Assembly (NCBI RefSeq): GCF_003130705.1
Contig: NZ_CP021354.1
Span: 6,448,001-6,512,000 of the forward strand
Source: Rhodococcus oxybenzonivorans
GTDB taxonomy: Bacteria > Actinomycetota > Actinomycetes > Mycobacteriales > Mycobacteriaceae
Reading direction: 5' to 3'
DNA: 64,000 nucleotides
Notes under the pieces: generated by a model
The model's input: only the letters and a program-made list of their open reading frames with translations
Database searches by the model: none
Told to the model about the DNA's origin: nothing
Program-made: the position numbers and the translations under genes
In this document: positions 1-8,621 of the stretch, in pieces
Layout: each line of letters opens with the position of its first letter
How positions within the stretch are numbered: position 1 is the stretch's first letter

Positions 1-142
1 TGGGGTCGAGGGCGGGGACCTTGTCCAGGGCAGCCTGCACCATCTGCGCGGCCAGGTCGTCCGGGCGCATGCCCTTGAGCGACCCCTTCATGGCGCGACC
101 GATCGGGGAACGGGCGATGGAAACGATGACGGCCTCGGGCAT
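1..142 (-). CDS. Thiolase (acetyl-CoA acyltransferase), N-terminal fragment
   Basis: Only the first 47 codons lie in the window; the gene runs off the left edge. The N-terminus has the pattern of degradative and biosynthetic thiolases: MPEAVIVSIARSPIGRA, then a short basic segment and a DDLAAQMVQAAL helix. The family catalyses reversible thiolytic cleavage or condensation of acyl-CoA. The catalytic Cys and the C-terminal His/Cys motifs are outside the window, so the chain-length class cannot be assigned. The ATG at 142 is the natural start. Two dyad repeats lie just upstream and probably control it. Confidence 0.85.
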   Translation of the reverse strand, partial: MPEAVIVSIARSPIGRAMKGSLKGMRPDDLAAQMVQAALDKVPALDP

Positions 143-166
143 GCGGAACTCCTACCGATTCGATTC

Positions 167-199
167 TAAGCGTCTGCTTATTTTCTAAGCGTTTGCATA
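167..199. promoter_or_regulatory. Tandem TAAGC-N4-GC(T/A)TA dyads upstream of thiolase
   Basis: TAAGCGTCTGCTTA at 167-180 has perfect 5-bp arms around a 4-bp spacer. A second, imperfect copy, TAAGCGTTTGCATA, lies at 186-199, 19 bp downstream. The sites are 25-57 bp upstream of the thiolase ATG on the minus strand. The size and symmetry fit a TetR-type operator, as is common for actinobacterial fatty-acid genes. The identity of the regulator is inference. Confidence 0.5.
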
Positions 200-433
200 T
201 ATTGACTGTCGGGCTCATATCCTGTCAAGGTCTGCGGCCCGTGCGCCTTTCTGGTTTGTCAGCAGCTGTCGCGGGTCTGACGGCCGGATTCACGGGTCGC
301 GCGCGCTGCCCGCCGTGCTTCGTCCATCGTCGTCACTCCTCTTGTATGTATGCCAAACGAGAGGAGTGACGGGCGTCGCTCACGCGTCTTCCGACCCCGC
401 TCGTCAGCCACCGCCGGGGTTACGCTGCTCACC

Positions 434-2248
434 ATGTTTTCTTCCGTGGGAGCGAAGATCCGTGTGGTGGTGGCATTGTTGCTGACCGCCCTGATGGCGC
501 TGACCCTGTCGTCGTGTTCGAGCGACAGCAGTTCTTCGGGGGCGGCGCCACAGGATCTGTGTGCGCCACCGGGAGTCGGCGCCGCGACCGCTGCGCCCAC
601 CAACCTGGACGCATCGGCGGGCGCCGGCGCGGAAGATCGCTACACCACGCCCGATGTCACCCCGCTGAACCAGATCGATACGTCGAAGCTGAACCTCATC
701 ACCCCCGGCGTTCTGACAGTGGGCACGCTGTCGGACGCACCCCCGAGCATCTGCGTGAACGCCGAGAACCAGTTCACGGGATACGACAACGAACTCCTGA
801 AGGCCGTCGCGGCGAAGCTCGGTCTGCGCGTCGACTTCGTCGGCACCGAATTCGCCGGACTCCTCGCGCAGGTGTCGGGGCGACGGTTCGACGTGGGATC
901 GTCCTCGATCACGACGACGGACGAGCGGCGTAATACCGTCGGCTTCACCAACGGCTACGACTTCGGCTATTTCTCCCTCGTCGTCCCCAACGGCGGACCC
1001 ATCAAGGGCTTTGACGACCTGAACGCGTCCACCCGCATCGGCGTCGTGCAGGGCACCGTGCAGGACGACTACGTCGTCAACACACTGAAGCTCGACCCGG
1101 TGAAGTTCCCCGACTACGCCACGGCGTACGCGAACCTGAAGTCGGGGCAGATCGACGCATGGGTGGCGCCGTCGCAGCAGGCGGAAGGTGCCATCGCGCC
1201 CGGGGATCCGACGTCGATCGCGCAGAACACGTTCAGCGTCAACAACTTCGTCGGGTGGGCTGTCGCGAAGGAGAACCAGCCTCTGATCGACGCGCTGAAC
1301 TCCGGTCTCGACGCGACCATCGAGGACGGCACGTGGGCGGAACTGTATTCGGACTGGGTGCCTCGCGAACTGCCCGAGGGATGGAAGCCCGGCAGCAAGG
1401 CGGCGCCGAAGCCGAACCTGCCGGACTTCGCGGCGCTCGCCGCCGAGAACATCGAAACCGACGCCGAGACCCCGGTGAACGAACCGAAGTCGACACTGGC
1501 ACAGCTGAAGGACACGTTCTTCGACTGGGACCTGTACGCGCGGGCATTCCCCGATCTACTGAAAACCGGCCTGCCGAACACCCTGATTCTCGCGTTGGCG
1601 TCCGGCATCGTCGGCACCGTGCTGGGCATGCTGCTCGCGATGGCCGGAATCTCCCGCACGCGGTGGCTGCGGTGGCCGGCTCGGGTCTACACCGACGTGT
1701 TCCGCGGGCTTCCCGCCGTGGTGATCATCCTCATCGTCGGGCTCGGTGCGGGACCGGTGGTGAGAGGCCTCACCGGAAACAACCCGTACTGGCTGGGGGC
1801 CGCCGCACTGTCGCTGCTGGCGTCCGCCTACATCGGTGAGATTTTCCGGTCAGGAATCCAGAGCGTCGAACCGGGGCAGCTCGAGGCCGCCCGGGCCCTG
1901 GGTTTCAGTTACCGCAAGTCGATGACGCTGGTGGTGATCCCCCAAGGTGTGCGGCGGGTGCTGCCCGCACTGATGAACCAGTTCATCTCCCTCATCAAGG
2001 ACTCGTCGCTCATCTACTTCCTCGGCCTGCTCGTCACGCAGCGCGAATTGTTCGCCGTGGGACGCGATCTCAACGCGCAAACCGGAAACCTGTCGCCCCT
2101 CGTCGCGGCCGGCCTGTTCTATCTCGCCATGACGATTCCGCTGACACACCTCGTCAACTACATCGACCACCGTCTGCGCACCGGCCGCGCCGACACGTCC
2201 GGCACGCTCGATCCGGTGGAGCAGTCCATCGTCGTGGAAAGGGGATAA
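434..2248 (+). CDS. Amino-acid ABC transporter, binding protein-permease fusion
   Basis: A polar amino-acid uptake protein of 604 residues that fuses a family 3 extracellular binding domain to a HisM-type permease. With the ATG at 434 the N-terminus is a lipoprotein signal: basic start, hydrophobic stretch, and lipobox LSSC with Cys28. An upstream in-frame ATG at 350 would add 28 unlikely residues. The binding domain spans about residues 90-320 ([32 protein letters not shown]). The permease spans about residues 375-590, with several membrane spans and the [13 protein letters not shown] coupling loop (EAA motif). The ATPase gene follows 4 bp downstream, so the two form one transporter. The substrate cannot be read from the sequence; glutamine, glutamate or another polar amino acid is likely. 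Confidence 0.88.
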   Translation: MFSSVGAKIRVVVALLLTALMALTLSSCSSDSSSSGAAPQDLCAPPGVGAATAAPTNLDASAGAGAEDRYTTPDVTPLNQIDTSKLNLITPGVLTVGTLSDAPPSICVNAENQFTGYDNELLKAVAAKLGLRVDFVGTEFAGLLAQVSGRRFDVGSSSITTTDERRNTVGFTNGYDFGYFSLVVPNGGPIKGFDDLNASTRIGVVQGTVQDDYVVNTLKLDPVKFPDYATAYANLKSGQIDAWVAPSQQAEGAIAPGDPTSIAQNTFSVNNFVGWAVAKENQPLIDALNSGLDATIEDGTWAELYSDWVPRELPEGWKPGSKAAPKPNLPDFAALAAENIETDAETPVNEPKSTLAQLKDTFFDWDLYARAFPDLLKTGLPNTLILALASGIVGTVLGMLLAMAGISRTRWLRWPARVYTDVFRGLPAVVIILIVGLGAGPVVRGLTGNNPYWLGAAALSLLASAYIGEIFRSGIQSVEPGQLEAARALGFSYRKSMTLVVIPQGVRRVLPALMNQFISLIKDSSLIYFLGLLVTQRELFAVGRDLNAQTGNLSPLVAAGLFYLAMTIPLTHLVNYIDHRLRTGRADTSGTLDPVEQSIVVERG

Positions 2249-2252
2249 GGCG

Positions 2253-2978
2253 ATGGCCGTCTCTCTCACTGGCACCAACCTGCACCTCGCGTTCGGCACC
2301 AACAAGGTGCTCCGCGGCGTCGACATCCACGTCGACGCCGGGGACACCGTCACCGTGATCGGCCCGTCCGGTTCCGGAAAGTCCACCCTGCTCCGAGTGC
2401 TCAACCGGCTGCACGAACCGGATCAGGGCGATATTTTGATCGACGGCAAGTCGGTGCTGAAAGACAACCCGGACACGTTGCGGCAGCAGATCGGCATGGT
2501 GTTCCAGCAGTTCAACCTGTTCCCGCACAAGACCGTCGTCGACAACATCGCACTCGGCCCACGCAAGCTCAAGGGCCTGTCCAAGGAGGAGGCGCGGACG
2601 CTGGCGCTCGAACAGCTCGAGCTCGTCGGACTGGCGCACAAGGCCGATTCGCGGCCGGGCAACCTGTCGGGCGGTCAGCAACAGCGGGTCGCGATCGCCC
2701 GGGCGCTGGCCATGAAACCCGAGGTGATGTTCTTCGACGAGGCCACCTCCGCGCTCGACCCCGAACTGGTGAAGGGGGTCCTCGCGTTGATGGCCGACCT
2801 TGCCAAGGGCGGTATGACCATGGTCGTGGTCACCCACGAGATGGGCTTTGCCCGTGAGGTGTCGGACACGGTGCTGTTCATGGACCACGGTGCTGTGGTC
2901 GAGACCGGTACGCCGGAGCAGCTTTTCGACAAACCGCAGACCGAGAGACTGCAGCAGTTCCTGTCCCAGGTGCTGTAG
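2253..2978 (+). CDS. Amino-acid ABC transporter ATP-binding protein
   Basis: A 241-residue GlnQ/HisP-type ATPase that powers the fused binding protein-permease upstream. It has Walker A GPSGSGKS at about residue 37, a Q-loop ([12 protein letters not shown]), the signature LSGGQQQR, Walker [14 protein letters not shown] and the switch His in VVTHEMGFA. Its length is normal for the polar-amino-acid subfamily. It starts 4 bp after the permease stop, so the genes are co-transcribed. The complex would sit at the inner face of the membrane. Confidence 0.93.
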   Translation: MAVSLTGTNLHLAFGTNKVLRGVDIHVDAGDTVTVIGPSGSGKSTLLRVLNRLHEPDQGDILIDGKSVLKDNPDTLRQQIGMVFQQFNLFPHKTVVDNIALGPRKLKGLSKEEARTLALEQLELVGLAHKADSRPGNLSGGQQQRVAIARALAMKPEVMFFDEATSALDPELVKGVLALMADLAKGGMTMVVVTHEMGFAREVSDTVLFMDHGAVVETGTPEQLFDKPQTERLQQFLSQVL

Positions 2979-2991
2979 GCCGCTGCGCCGC

Positions 2992-3675
2992 CTATCGAAT
3001 CAGCCCGTAGAACCCCTCGATGTGTTCGCGGACGAGGGTGGACGCCTTGGTGCCGTGCCCGCGGCGTAGGGCGTTGACGATGGCGCGATGCTCGCAGCGC
3101 AGGTTCTGCGCGACCTCGTTCCAGTCGTCGAGCTGCGGGACGGCCTGCATGACGTAGCCGGAAATCGATTCGCGGAGCGAGACCATCATGGCCTCGACGA
3201 GGACGTTGCCAGCGAGCGCGGCCATCGCGACGTGCAGATCGGCGTCGAGCCGGTGGAAGGCCTCCGGCGTCAGGGTTTCGTCGTCCATGGCGTCAAGCAG
3301 TGCATCGAGCCCCTGCAGGTCGAGTTCGCTCGCCCGTTCGGCAGCCTCCTGCACCGCCCACGACTCCAGCAGGATGCGAGTCTGGACGACGTCACGGATC
3401 GGCAGCGTGTGCGTCGCCATATGCAGTCGCAGGGCCACTCCGATGGACGCGGCCGGATCTGCCGCCACGATTGCCCCCGAGTCCGGGCCCGAACCCACCG
3501 CCGTGCGGACGATGCCCATCGCTTCGAGCACTCGGATGGCCTCCCGGACGGAGGAGCGGCCGACCCCGAGCTCTTCGGCGAGCGCACGTTCGGCGGGCAA
3601 TCGGCCGCCGACCACCAGTTTTCCGTCCGACAGATCCCGCTCGATCCGCTGCAGGACTACCTCGTGTGTACGCAC
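2992..3675 (-). CDS. FadR-family (GntR) regulator of the lut operon
   Basis: A 227-residue repressor with an N-terminal winged HTH (about residues 5-70: AERALAEELGVGRSSVREAIRVLEAMG) and a C-terminal helical FCD ligand domain. It is divergent from lutABC. Two perfect TGGTCNNACCA sites, the FadR/LldR-type operator sequence, lie just upstream of its start between the two transcription units. Family knowledge (LldR, LutR) suggests it releases the DNA on binding L-lactate. It probably represses both itself and lutABC. The lactate ligand is inferred from the neighbours. Confidence 0.85.
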   Translation of the reverse strand: MRTHEVVLQRIERDLSDGKLVVGGRLPAERALAEELGVGRSSVREAIRVLEAMGIVRTAVGSGPDSGAIVAADPAASIGVALRLHMATHTLPIRDVVQTRILLESWAVQEAAERASELDLQGLDALLDAMDDETLTPEAFHRLDADLHVAMAALAGNVLVEAMMVSLRESISGYVMQAVPQLDDWNEVAQNLRCEHRAIVNALRRGHGTKASTLVREHIEGFYGLIR

Positions 3676-3692
3676 AGTCGGAGTTTACCTGG

Positions 3693-3731
3693 TGTGGTCT
3701 GACCACAGTGCGCTACTGTGGTCAGACCACA
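3693..3731. promoter_or_regulatory. Twin FadR/LldR-type operators
   Basis: A 17-bp perfect inverted repeat, TGTGGTCTGACCACAGT at 3693-3709 and its reverse complement at 3715-3731, separated by 5 bp. Each arm itself contains a palindromic operator, TGGTCTGACCA at 3695-3705 and TGGTCAGACCA at 3719-3729, with centres 24 bp apart. The block ends 21 bp before the lutA ATG and begins 17 bp before the regulator's start, so one block can control both directions. Confidence 0.85.
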
Positions 3732-3752
3732 GCCCAGCCGGTTGGAGGACCG

Positions 3753-4505
3753 ATGAAGATCGCCTTGTTCGCCACATGCCTGGCGGATGCCCTGTTTCCC
3801 GACTGCGCCACCGCCACGGTCCGGCTGCTCGAACGCCTCGGCCACCAGGTGGTGTTTCCGCCGAAGCAGACGTGTTGCGGGCAGATGCACGTCAACACCG
3901 GTTACCAGGCGGAGGCGCTTCCGCTGGTCCGCCATCACGTCGAGGCGTTCGAGAGCGAATCCTGGGATGTGGCGGTCGCACCGTCCGGTTCGTGTGTCGG
4001 GTCCGTCCGTCATCAGCATGCAATGGTGGCGCGACGCTACGGTGACGAGTCCCTCGCCTCGCGTGCCGAGGATCTCGCTGCCCGCACCTACGAGCTGTCG
4101 GAGCTGCTGGTCGACGTTCTGGGTGTCACCGACGTCGGCGCCTACTACCCGCATCGCGTCACCTACCACCCCACCTGCCACTCGCTCCGGATGTTGCGGG
4201 TAGGCGATAAACCCCTGCAACTGCTCCGCGCGGTTCGCGGAATGAGGCTGATCGAACTTCCCGCCGCCGATTCCTGTTGCGGTTTCGGCGGAACCTTCGC
4301 CCTGAAAAATTCCGACACCTCGACGGCCATGCTCGCCGACAAGATGGGCAACGTGCTCCGCACCGGCGCCGAAGTGTGCAGCGCCGGCGACTCGTCCTGC
4401 CTGATGCACATCGGCGGCGGACTGTCCCGGCTACGCAGCGGAGTGCGCACCGTCCACCTCGCCGAGATTCTGGCGAGCACCGAGAAGATCGGGAGCAACG
4501 CATGA
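3753..4505 (+). CDS. lutA: L-lactate utilisation protein LutA ((Fe-S)-binding, CCG domains)
   Basis: A 250-residue cytosolic protein with two cysteine-rich CCG domains, QTCCGQMHVNTGY near residue 45 and DSCCGFGGTF near residue 175, as in LutA/LldE/YkgE. With LutB and LutC it forms the iron-sulfur L-lactate oxidase complex that yields pyruvate. The ATG at 3753 follows a GGAGGAC ribosome site; longer in-frame extensions would run through the operator block. Its stop overlaps the lutB start (ATGA), showing translational coupling. Confidence 0.93.
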   Translation: MKIALFATCLADALFPDCATATVRLLERLGHQVVFPPKQTCCGQMHVNTGYQAEALPLVRHHVEAFESESWDVAVAPSGSCVGSVRHQHAMVARRYGDESLASRAEDLAARTYELSELLVDVLGVTDVGAYYPHRVTYHPTCHSLRMLRVGDKPLQLLRAVRGMRLIELPAADSCCGFGGTFALKNSDTSTAMLADKMGNVLRTGAEVCSAGDSSCLMHIGGGLSRLRSGVRTVHLAEILASTEKIGSNA

Positions 4506-5980
4506 CCACGTTCCTCGGCTCACCCACCTTCCATGCGGGCACCGGAAACATCCGGGGCACAGAATCTTTCCCCGACGCGGCGCGAAAGTCACTCGCTGAT
4601 ACCCAGTTGCGCGCCAACCTGGGGGCGGCAACCACCACCATCCGAAACAAGCGGATCGCCGCGGTCGCCGAGGTCGACGATTGGGAGGAGCTGCGCCGAG
4701 CGGGCAGTGCACTGAAGTCGCAGGTGATGGCGCGGCTGCCGGAACTGTTGGTGCAATTCGAGGAAAACGTCACCGCCCGTGGGGGAACCGTCCACTGGGC
4801 GCGCGACTCGGAAGAGGCCAATCGGATCATCACCGACCTCGTCCGGGCCACCGGATCCGACGAGGTCGTGAAGGTCAAGTCGATGGCCACCCAGGAGACG
4901 GGCCTGAACGAGTACCTCGAGGTGAACGGGATCGCGGCGATCGAGACGGACCTCGCCGAGCTCATCGTGCAACTCGGACACGACAAGCCGAGTCACATCC
5001 TGGTCCCCGCAATTCACCGGAATCGCGCCGAAATCCGCGAGATCTTCTTGAAGTCGATGCCGGACATCGATGCCGGCATCACCGACGATCCGCGGGCGCT
5101 GGCAATGGCCGCGCGGGCACACCTTCGACGAAAGTTCCTCTCCGCCAGGGTGGCGATCAGTGGCGCGAACTTCGGTGTCGCCGAGACGGGGACGCTGGCG
5201 GTGGTGGAATCGGAGGGCAACGGACGGATGTGCCTCACCCTCCCCGACACCCTGATCACGCTGATGGGCGTCGAGAAGCTGGTGCCCGCGTTCACCGACC
5301 TCGAAGTCTTCATGCAACTGCTTCCCCGCTCCTCGACGGCCGAACGCATGAATCCGTACACCTCCATGTGGACCGGCGTTCATCCCGGTGACGGACCGCA
5401 GAACTTCCACGTCGTGCTGCTCGACAACGGTCGCACCAACGTTCTCGCCGACGATGTGGGACGCTCAGCTCTGCACTGCATTCGGTGCAGCGCCTGCCTG
5501 AACGTGTGCCCCGTCTACGAGCGAGCGGGCGGCCACGCGTACGGCTCCGTCTATCCCGGGCCGATCGGCGCGATCCTCAGCCCGCAACTCACCGGCACCA
5601 CCGGCCACGACGACCCCAATGCCTCACTGCCCTATGCGTCGACACTGTGCGGTGCGTGCTTCGACGCGTGCCCCGTACGCATCGACATCCCGAGCATCCT
5701 GGTGCATCTGCGGGCCGAGCAAGTCGATTCGGAACGGCACGGCCTCCCCGGCGGGCAGGACCTCGCGATGAAGGCCGCCGGCTTCGTGATGGGATCCGAG
5801 AAGCGGTTCGCCGCTGCCGAGACGGCGTCCAGGATCGGCCGGGTGCTCGGCGGGAAGAAGGGACGCATCACGTCGCTGCCGTACCCGGGATCGAAGTGGA
5901 CGTCGAGCCGAGACCTTCCCTCCCCACCGAAGGAAACCTTCCGGCAGTGGTGGGCCCGCACCCACGAGGACACCGAATAA
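4502..5980 (+). CDS. lutB: L-lactate utilisation protein LutB (ferredoxin-like Fe-S/LUD)
   Basis: 492 residues. The N-terminal two thirds form a LUD domain (about residues 65-300, including GANFGVAETGTLAVVESEGN). Two 4Fe-4S motifs follow: HCIRCSACLNVCP near residue 325 and LCGACFDACPVRIDIP near residue 385. This is the LutB/LldF/YkgF architecture and normal length. It is the electron-transfer subunit of the lactate oxidation complex. Start and stop overlap lutA and lutC by 4 bp and 1 bp. Confidence 0.94.
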   Translation: MTTFLGSPTFHAGTGNIRGTESFPDAARKSLADTQLRANLGAATTTIRNKRIAAVAEVDDWEELRRAGSALKSQVMARLPELLVQFEENVTARGGTVHWARDSEEANRIITDLVRATGSDEVVKVKSMATQETGLNEYLEVNGIAAIETDLAELIVQLGHDKPSHILVPAIHRNRAEIREIFLKSMPDIDAGITDDPRALAMAARAHLRRKFLSARVAISGANFGVAETGTLAVVESEGNGRMCLTLPDTLITLMGVEKLVPAFTDLEVFMQLLPRSSTAERMNPYTSMWTGVHPGDGPQNFHVVLLDNGRTNVLADDVGRSALHCIRCSACLNVCPVYERAGGHAYGSVYPGPIGAILSPQLTGTTGHDDPNASLPYASTLCGACFDACPVRIDIPSILVHLRAEQVDSERHGLPGGQDLAMKAAGFVMGSEKRFAAAETASRIGRVLGGKKGRITSLPYPGSKWTSSRDLPSPPKETFRQWWARTHEDTE

Positions 5981-6591
5981 TGTACGCCCGCAACGCTATA
6001 CTGGCCAGGATCCGATCGGCGATCGCTGATGCACCCACTCCCGAACCCGTGCCCCGCGACTATCACCGGAAGCCGATGTCCGGTCCCGGAGACGTCGAGA
6101 AGTTCGCCCACACCGTCGACGACTACCACGCCCAGGTCCATCGCGCCGACGAGAGCACGGTCGCCGAGGTCGTCACCGGGTTGATCGCGGAAGGGGCGCG
6201 CGCCGTCGTCCCACCGGATCTGCCGGAGTCGTGGCGACCACGACGTGGCGTCGTCGTCGACGGTGCACCCGCGGAGTTGTCGACACTCGAACTCGACGCG
6301 ATAGAGGTCGTCGTCACCGGGTGCACTCTGGGCATCGCGGCCACCGGGACAATTGTTCTCGACGGCGGCGTCGGTCAGGGCAGACGGGCACTGACCCTGG
6401 TCCCCGATCACCACATCTGCATCATCCGCGCCGACCAGATCGTCGACACCGTGCCGCAAGCCTTCCACGCCCTAGACCCGACCAGGCCGCTCACGTTCAT
6501 CAGCGGCCCCAGCGCCACCAGCGACATCGAGCTCAACCGCGTCGAAGGCGTCCACGGCCCCCGCACCCTGGACGTCGTGATCGTGCGCTAA
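5980..6591 (+). CDS. lutC: L-lactate utilisation protein LutC (LUD domain)
   Basis: A 203-residue LUD-domain protein, the third gene of the lactate operon. The conserved LUD segment TGCTLGIAATGTIVLDGG lies at about residues 113-130, followed by DHHICIIRADQIV and FISGPSATSDIEL. The ATG at 5980 uses the last base of the lutB stop codon (TAATG). It completes the set needed for L-lactate to pyruvate conversion; no lactate permease gene is present beside it. Confidence 0.93.
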   Translation: MYARNAILARIRSAIADAPTPEPVPRDYHRKPMSGPGDVEKFAHTVDDYHAQVHRADESTVAEVVTGLIAEGARAVVPPDLPESWRPRRGVVVDGAPAELSTLELDAIEVVVTGCTLGIAATGTIVLDGGVGQGRRALTLVPDHHICIIRADQIVDTVPQAFHALDPTRPLTFISGPSATSDIELNRVEGVHGPRTLDVVIVR

Positions 6592-6632
6592 CGCCTGTGC
6601 GTGGCCGGCGAGTCCAGAGACTCGTTAACCAC

Positions 6633-7478
6633 TCACGGGGCGCGGAGCGCCCTCTCGGCGAGGGCCACGGTGGCGTCGACGATGGTGGCACCGCCGAACA
6701 TCACGGCGTCGTTGTGCCCCACGCCTGGCAGTGCCACCCGCTCGACCGGTCCGCGGGCGGCGTCGGCGACCCGTTCGCTGTGGTCGGGAGGCACGATGGT
6801 GTCGGCCGTCCCGTAGACCACGGTGGTGGGTACGTCGACTCGTGCCACCGACTCCGCGACCGGGAATCGGTCTCGCAGCAGCAACCGGACCGGCAGGAAC
6901 GGGTAGTGCCGGGCCCCGAGCGAGGCCAGGTCGACGAACGGTGATCGCAGCAGCATCCCCGCCGGCGGATACTCGGTGGCGAGTTCGGTGACCACACCGG
7001 TGCCCAAGCTTTCACCGAAGTACAGCAACCGCTCGTGGGGCACCCGGCGCTCCTCGACGAGGTGTCGGTATGCCGCTCGGACGTCGAGTGCCAGTCCTTT
7101 CTCGCTGGGCTCACCGGGATTGCCGCCGTACCCGCGGTAGTCGAAGAGCAGGGTGGCGAAACCGGCGTCCGCCAGATCGGACGCCAGCAATGCCCGATCC
7201 GCCCTGTTACCCGCATTCCCGTTGGCGACGAGCACGGTCATCTCCCGGCTCGCACCGACCGGAGGCACGTACCAGGCGCCCAGCTCGAGGCCGTCCGACG
7301 TCGTCAGTGTGACGTCCTCGGCGCGGGTAAACAGCTGTAGGGCCGATGGCACCGGGGAGGCGTCGGGGAAATAAATCAGCTTTCGCTGCAACGCCCACAT
7401 GGCAGCGATCAGCAACGCGGCGACCGTGAGCGCAATGAGCAGGCCACGGGTCAGTGCCGGTGGGGTGCGCCGGTCCAC
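6633..7478 (-). CDS. Membrane-anchored alpha/beta hydrolase
   Basis: 281 residues with one N-terminal membrane segment (about residues 11-28) followed by an alpha/beta-hydrolase fold of the Bem46 kind. Seen are an oxyanion-side VLVANGNAGNR, the DYRGYGGNPGEPSEKG loop, the nucleophile elbow GESLGTG and a late catalytic His in GVGHNDAVM. Substrate unknown. It starts with GTG and overlaps the end of the PHP gene by 28 bp on the same strand, so they are probably one operon. Confidence 0.8.
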   Translation of the reverse strand: MDRRTPPALTRGLLIALTVAALLIAAMWALQRKLIYFPDASPVPSALQLFTRAEDVTLTTSDGLELGAWYVPPVGASREMTVLVANGNAGNRADRALLASDLADAGFATLLFDYRGYGGNPGEPSEKGLALDVRAAYRHLVEERRVPHERLLYFGESLGTGVVTELATEYPPAGMLLRSPFVDLASLGARHYPFLPVRLLLRDRFPVAESVARVDVPTTVVYGTADTIVPPDHSERVADAARGPVERVALPGVGHNDAVMFGGATIVDATVALAERALRAP

Positions 7479-8467
7479 GCCAGCAGCTCGGTCACGGGCA
7501 GAGTGTTGATCACGTTCGCCGGCTCGACGCCGCGTTCGGCGGCGCGTTCACAGGCGTAGCCCTGCCACGCGAGCTGACCGGTGCAGTGGGCGTCGGTGTC
7601 GACGGAGAACAGGCAGCCGCTCGCGAGCGCGAGATCGATCAGGCGGCCGGGCGGATCCCGCCGCTCGGGCCGGGCGTTGATCTCCACCGCTGTGCCGTGC
7701 TCGCGGCACGCGTCGAATACTTTCTCCGCATCGAACTTCGATTCGGGCCGCGTGCCCCTGTTTCCCGCGACGAGTCTTCCGGTGCAATGCCCTAGAACAT
7801 CGACGTGTGGGGACTTGACCGCCTGCACCATCCGCTTCGTCATCGTGGCGCGGTCGCTGTCGAGGTGGGAGTGCACACTGGCGACGACGACATCGAGGTC
7901 CGCGAGCAGATCGTCGTCCTGGTCGAGGGACCCGTCGTCGAGGATGTCGACCTCGATGCCGGTGAGGACGCGGAACGGCGCGAGTTCGGCATTCAATTCG
8001 GCGATCACGCTCAACTGGGCGAGCAGGCGCTCCGACGTCAGTCCGTTGGCGGCCGTCAGTCGCGCCGAGTGATCGGTCAGCGCGCAGTACTCGTGCCCCA
8101 GGGTGGCCGCCCGGCGCATCATTTCCTTGATCGGGCACCGGCCGTCCGACCAGTCCGAATGCGTGTGCAGGTCGCCGCGGAGGGCGTCGAGTAATTCCAT
8201 GCCGCCGAGTCCGATCGGCTCGGCGGAACTCCGCAGGTACGTGAGATAGAGCGGCACCGACTCCGCGCACTCCCGGATGATCGCGGCAGCTTCGGCCCCG
8301 ACGTCGGGTAGCGACTTCCAGTTGTCGTTCTGCTGGGCGGCTCGCTCCCGGGCCGACAGATTCGCGACCACGTCCGCGGCCCGCCGGAAAGCGGCAATCC
8401 GGTATGTCTCGGCACGTGAGCGCTCGAGCCAGAACGCTATTTCCCGCAGCGCCTCCACCGGGTCCAT
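7451..8467 (-). CDS. PHP-domain phosphoesterase (PolX/YcdX-like)
   Basis: A 338-residue protein starting at MDPVEALREIAF (an in-frame start at 8515 would add 16 residues). An N-terminal helical region resembles the helix-hairpin part of X-family polymerase-associated PHP proteins. A PHP metal site follows: LHTHSDWSDG, LTDHS, GIEVDIL, SVHSHL, LGHCTGR and VDTDAH, which supply the His/Asp ligands of a trinuclear metal centre. Family activity is phosphoesterase, often histidinol-phosphatase-like or DNA-repair related; no specific substrate can be given. Confidence 0.82.
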   Translation of the reverse strand: MDPVEALREIAFWLERSRAETYRIAAFRRAADVVANLSARERAAQQNDNWKSLPDVGAEAAAIIRECAESVPLYLTYLRSSAEPIGLGGMELLDALRGDLHTHSDWSDGRCPIKEMMRRAATLGHEYCALTDHSARLTAANGLTSERLLAQLSVIAELNAELAPFRVLTGIEVDILDDGSLDQDDDLLADLDVVVASVHSHLDSDRATMTKRMVQAVKSPHVDVLGHCTGRLVAGNRGTRPESKFDAEKVFDACREHGTAVEINARPERRDPPGRLIDLALASGCLFSVDTDAHCTGQLAWQGYACERAAERGVEPANVINTLPVTELLAWTGAPHRH

Positions 8468-8621
8468 CTCTCCATGGTGCACGGCCGACAGGCCGTCCGC
8501 CAGACGTAGAAGCAACGACTTAGGGTCGCCTCGTTCGTCGCCCGTTCACGCAGGTGTTCCCTTTCCCTTGTTTACGACTTCTACGGTGCCGAAGTTATTC
8601 CACTTCTAATCGGGAGCCACG

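Noticed and set aside
6609..6624. CGAGTC/GACTCG hairpin after lutC
   Set aside because: The stem is only 6 bp with no T-run, too weak to call a terminator with confidence.
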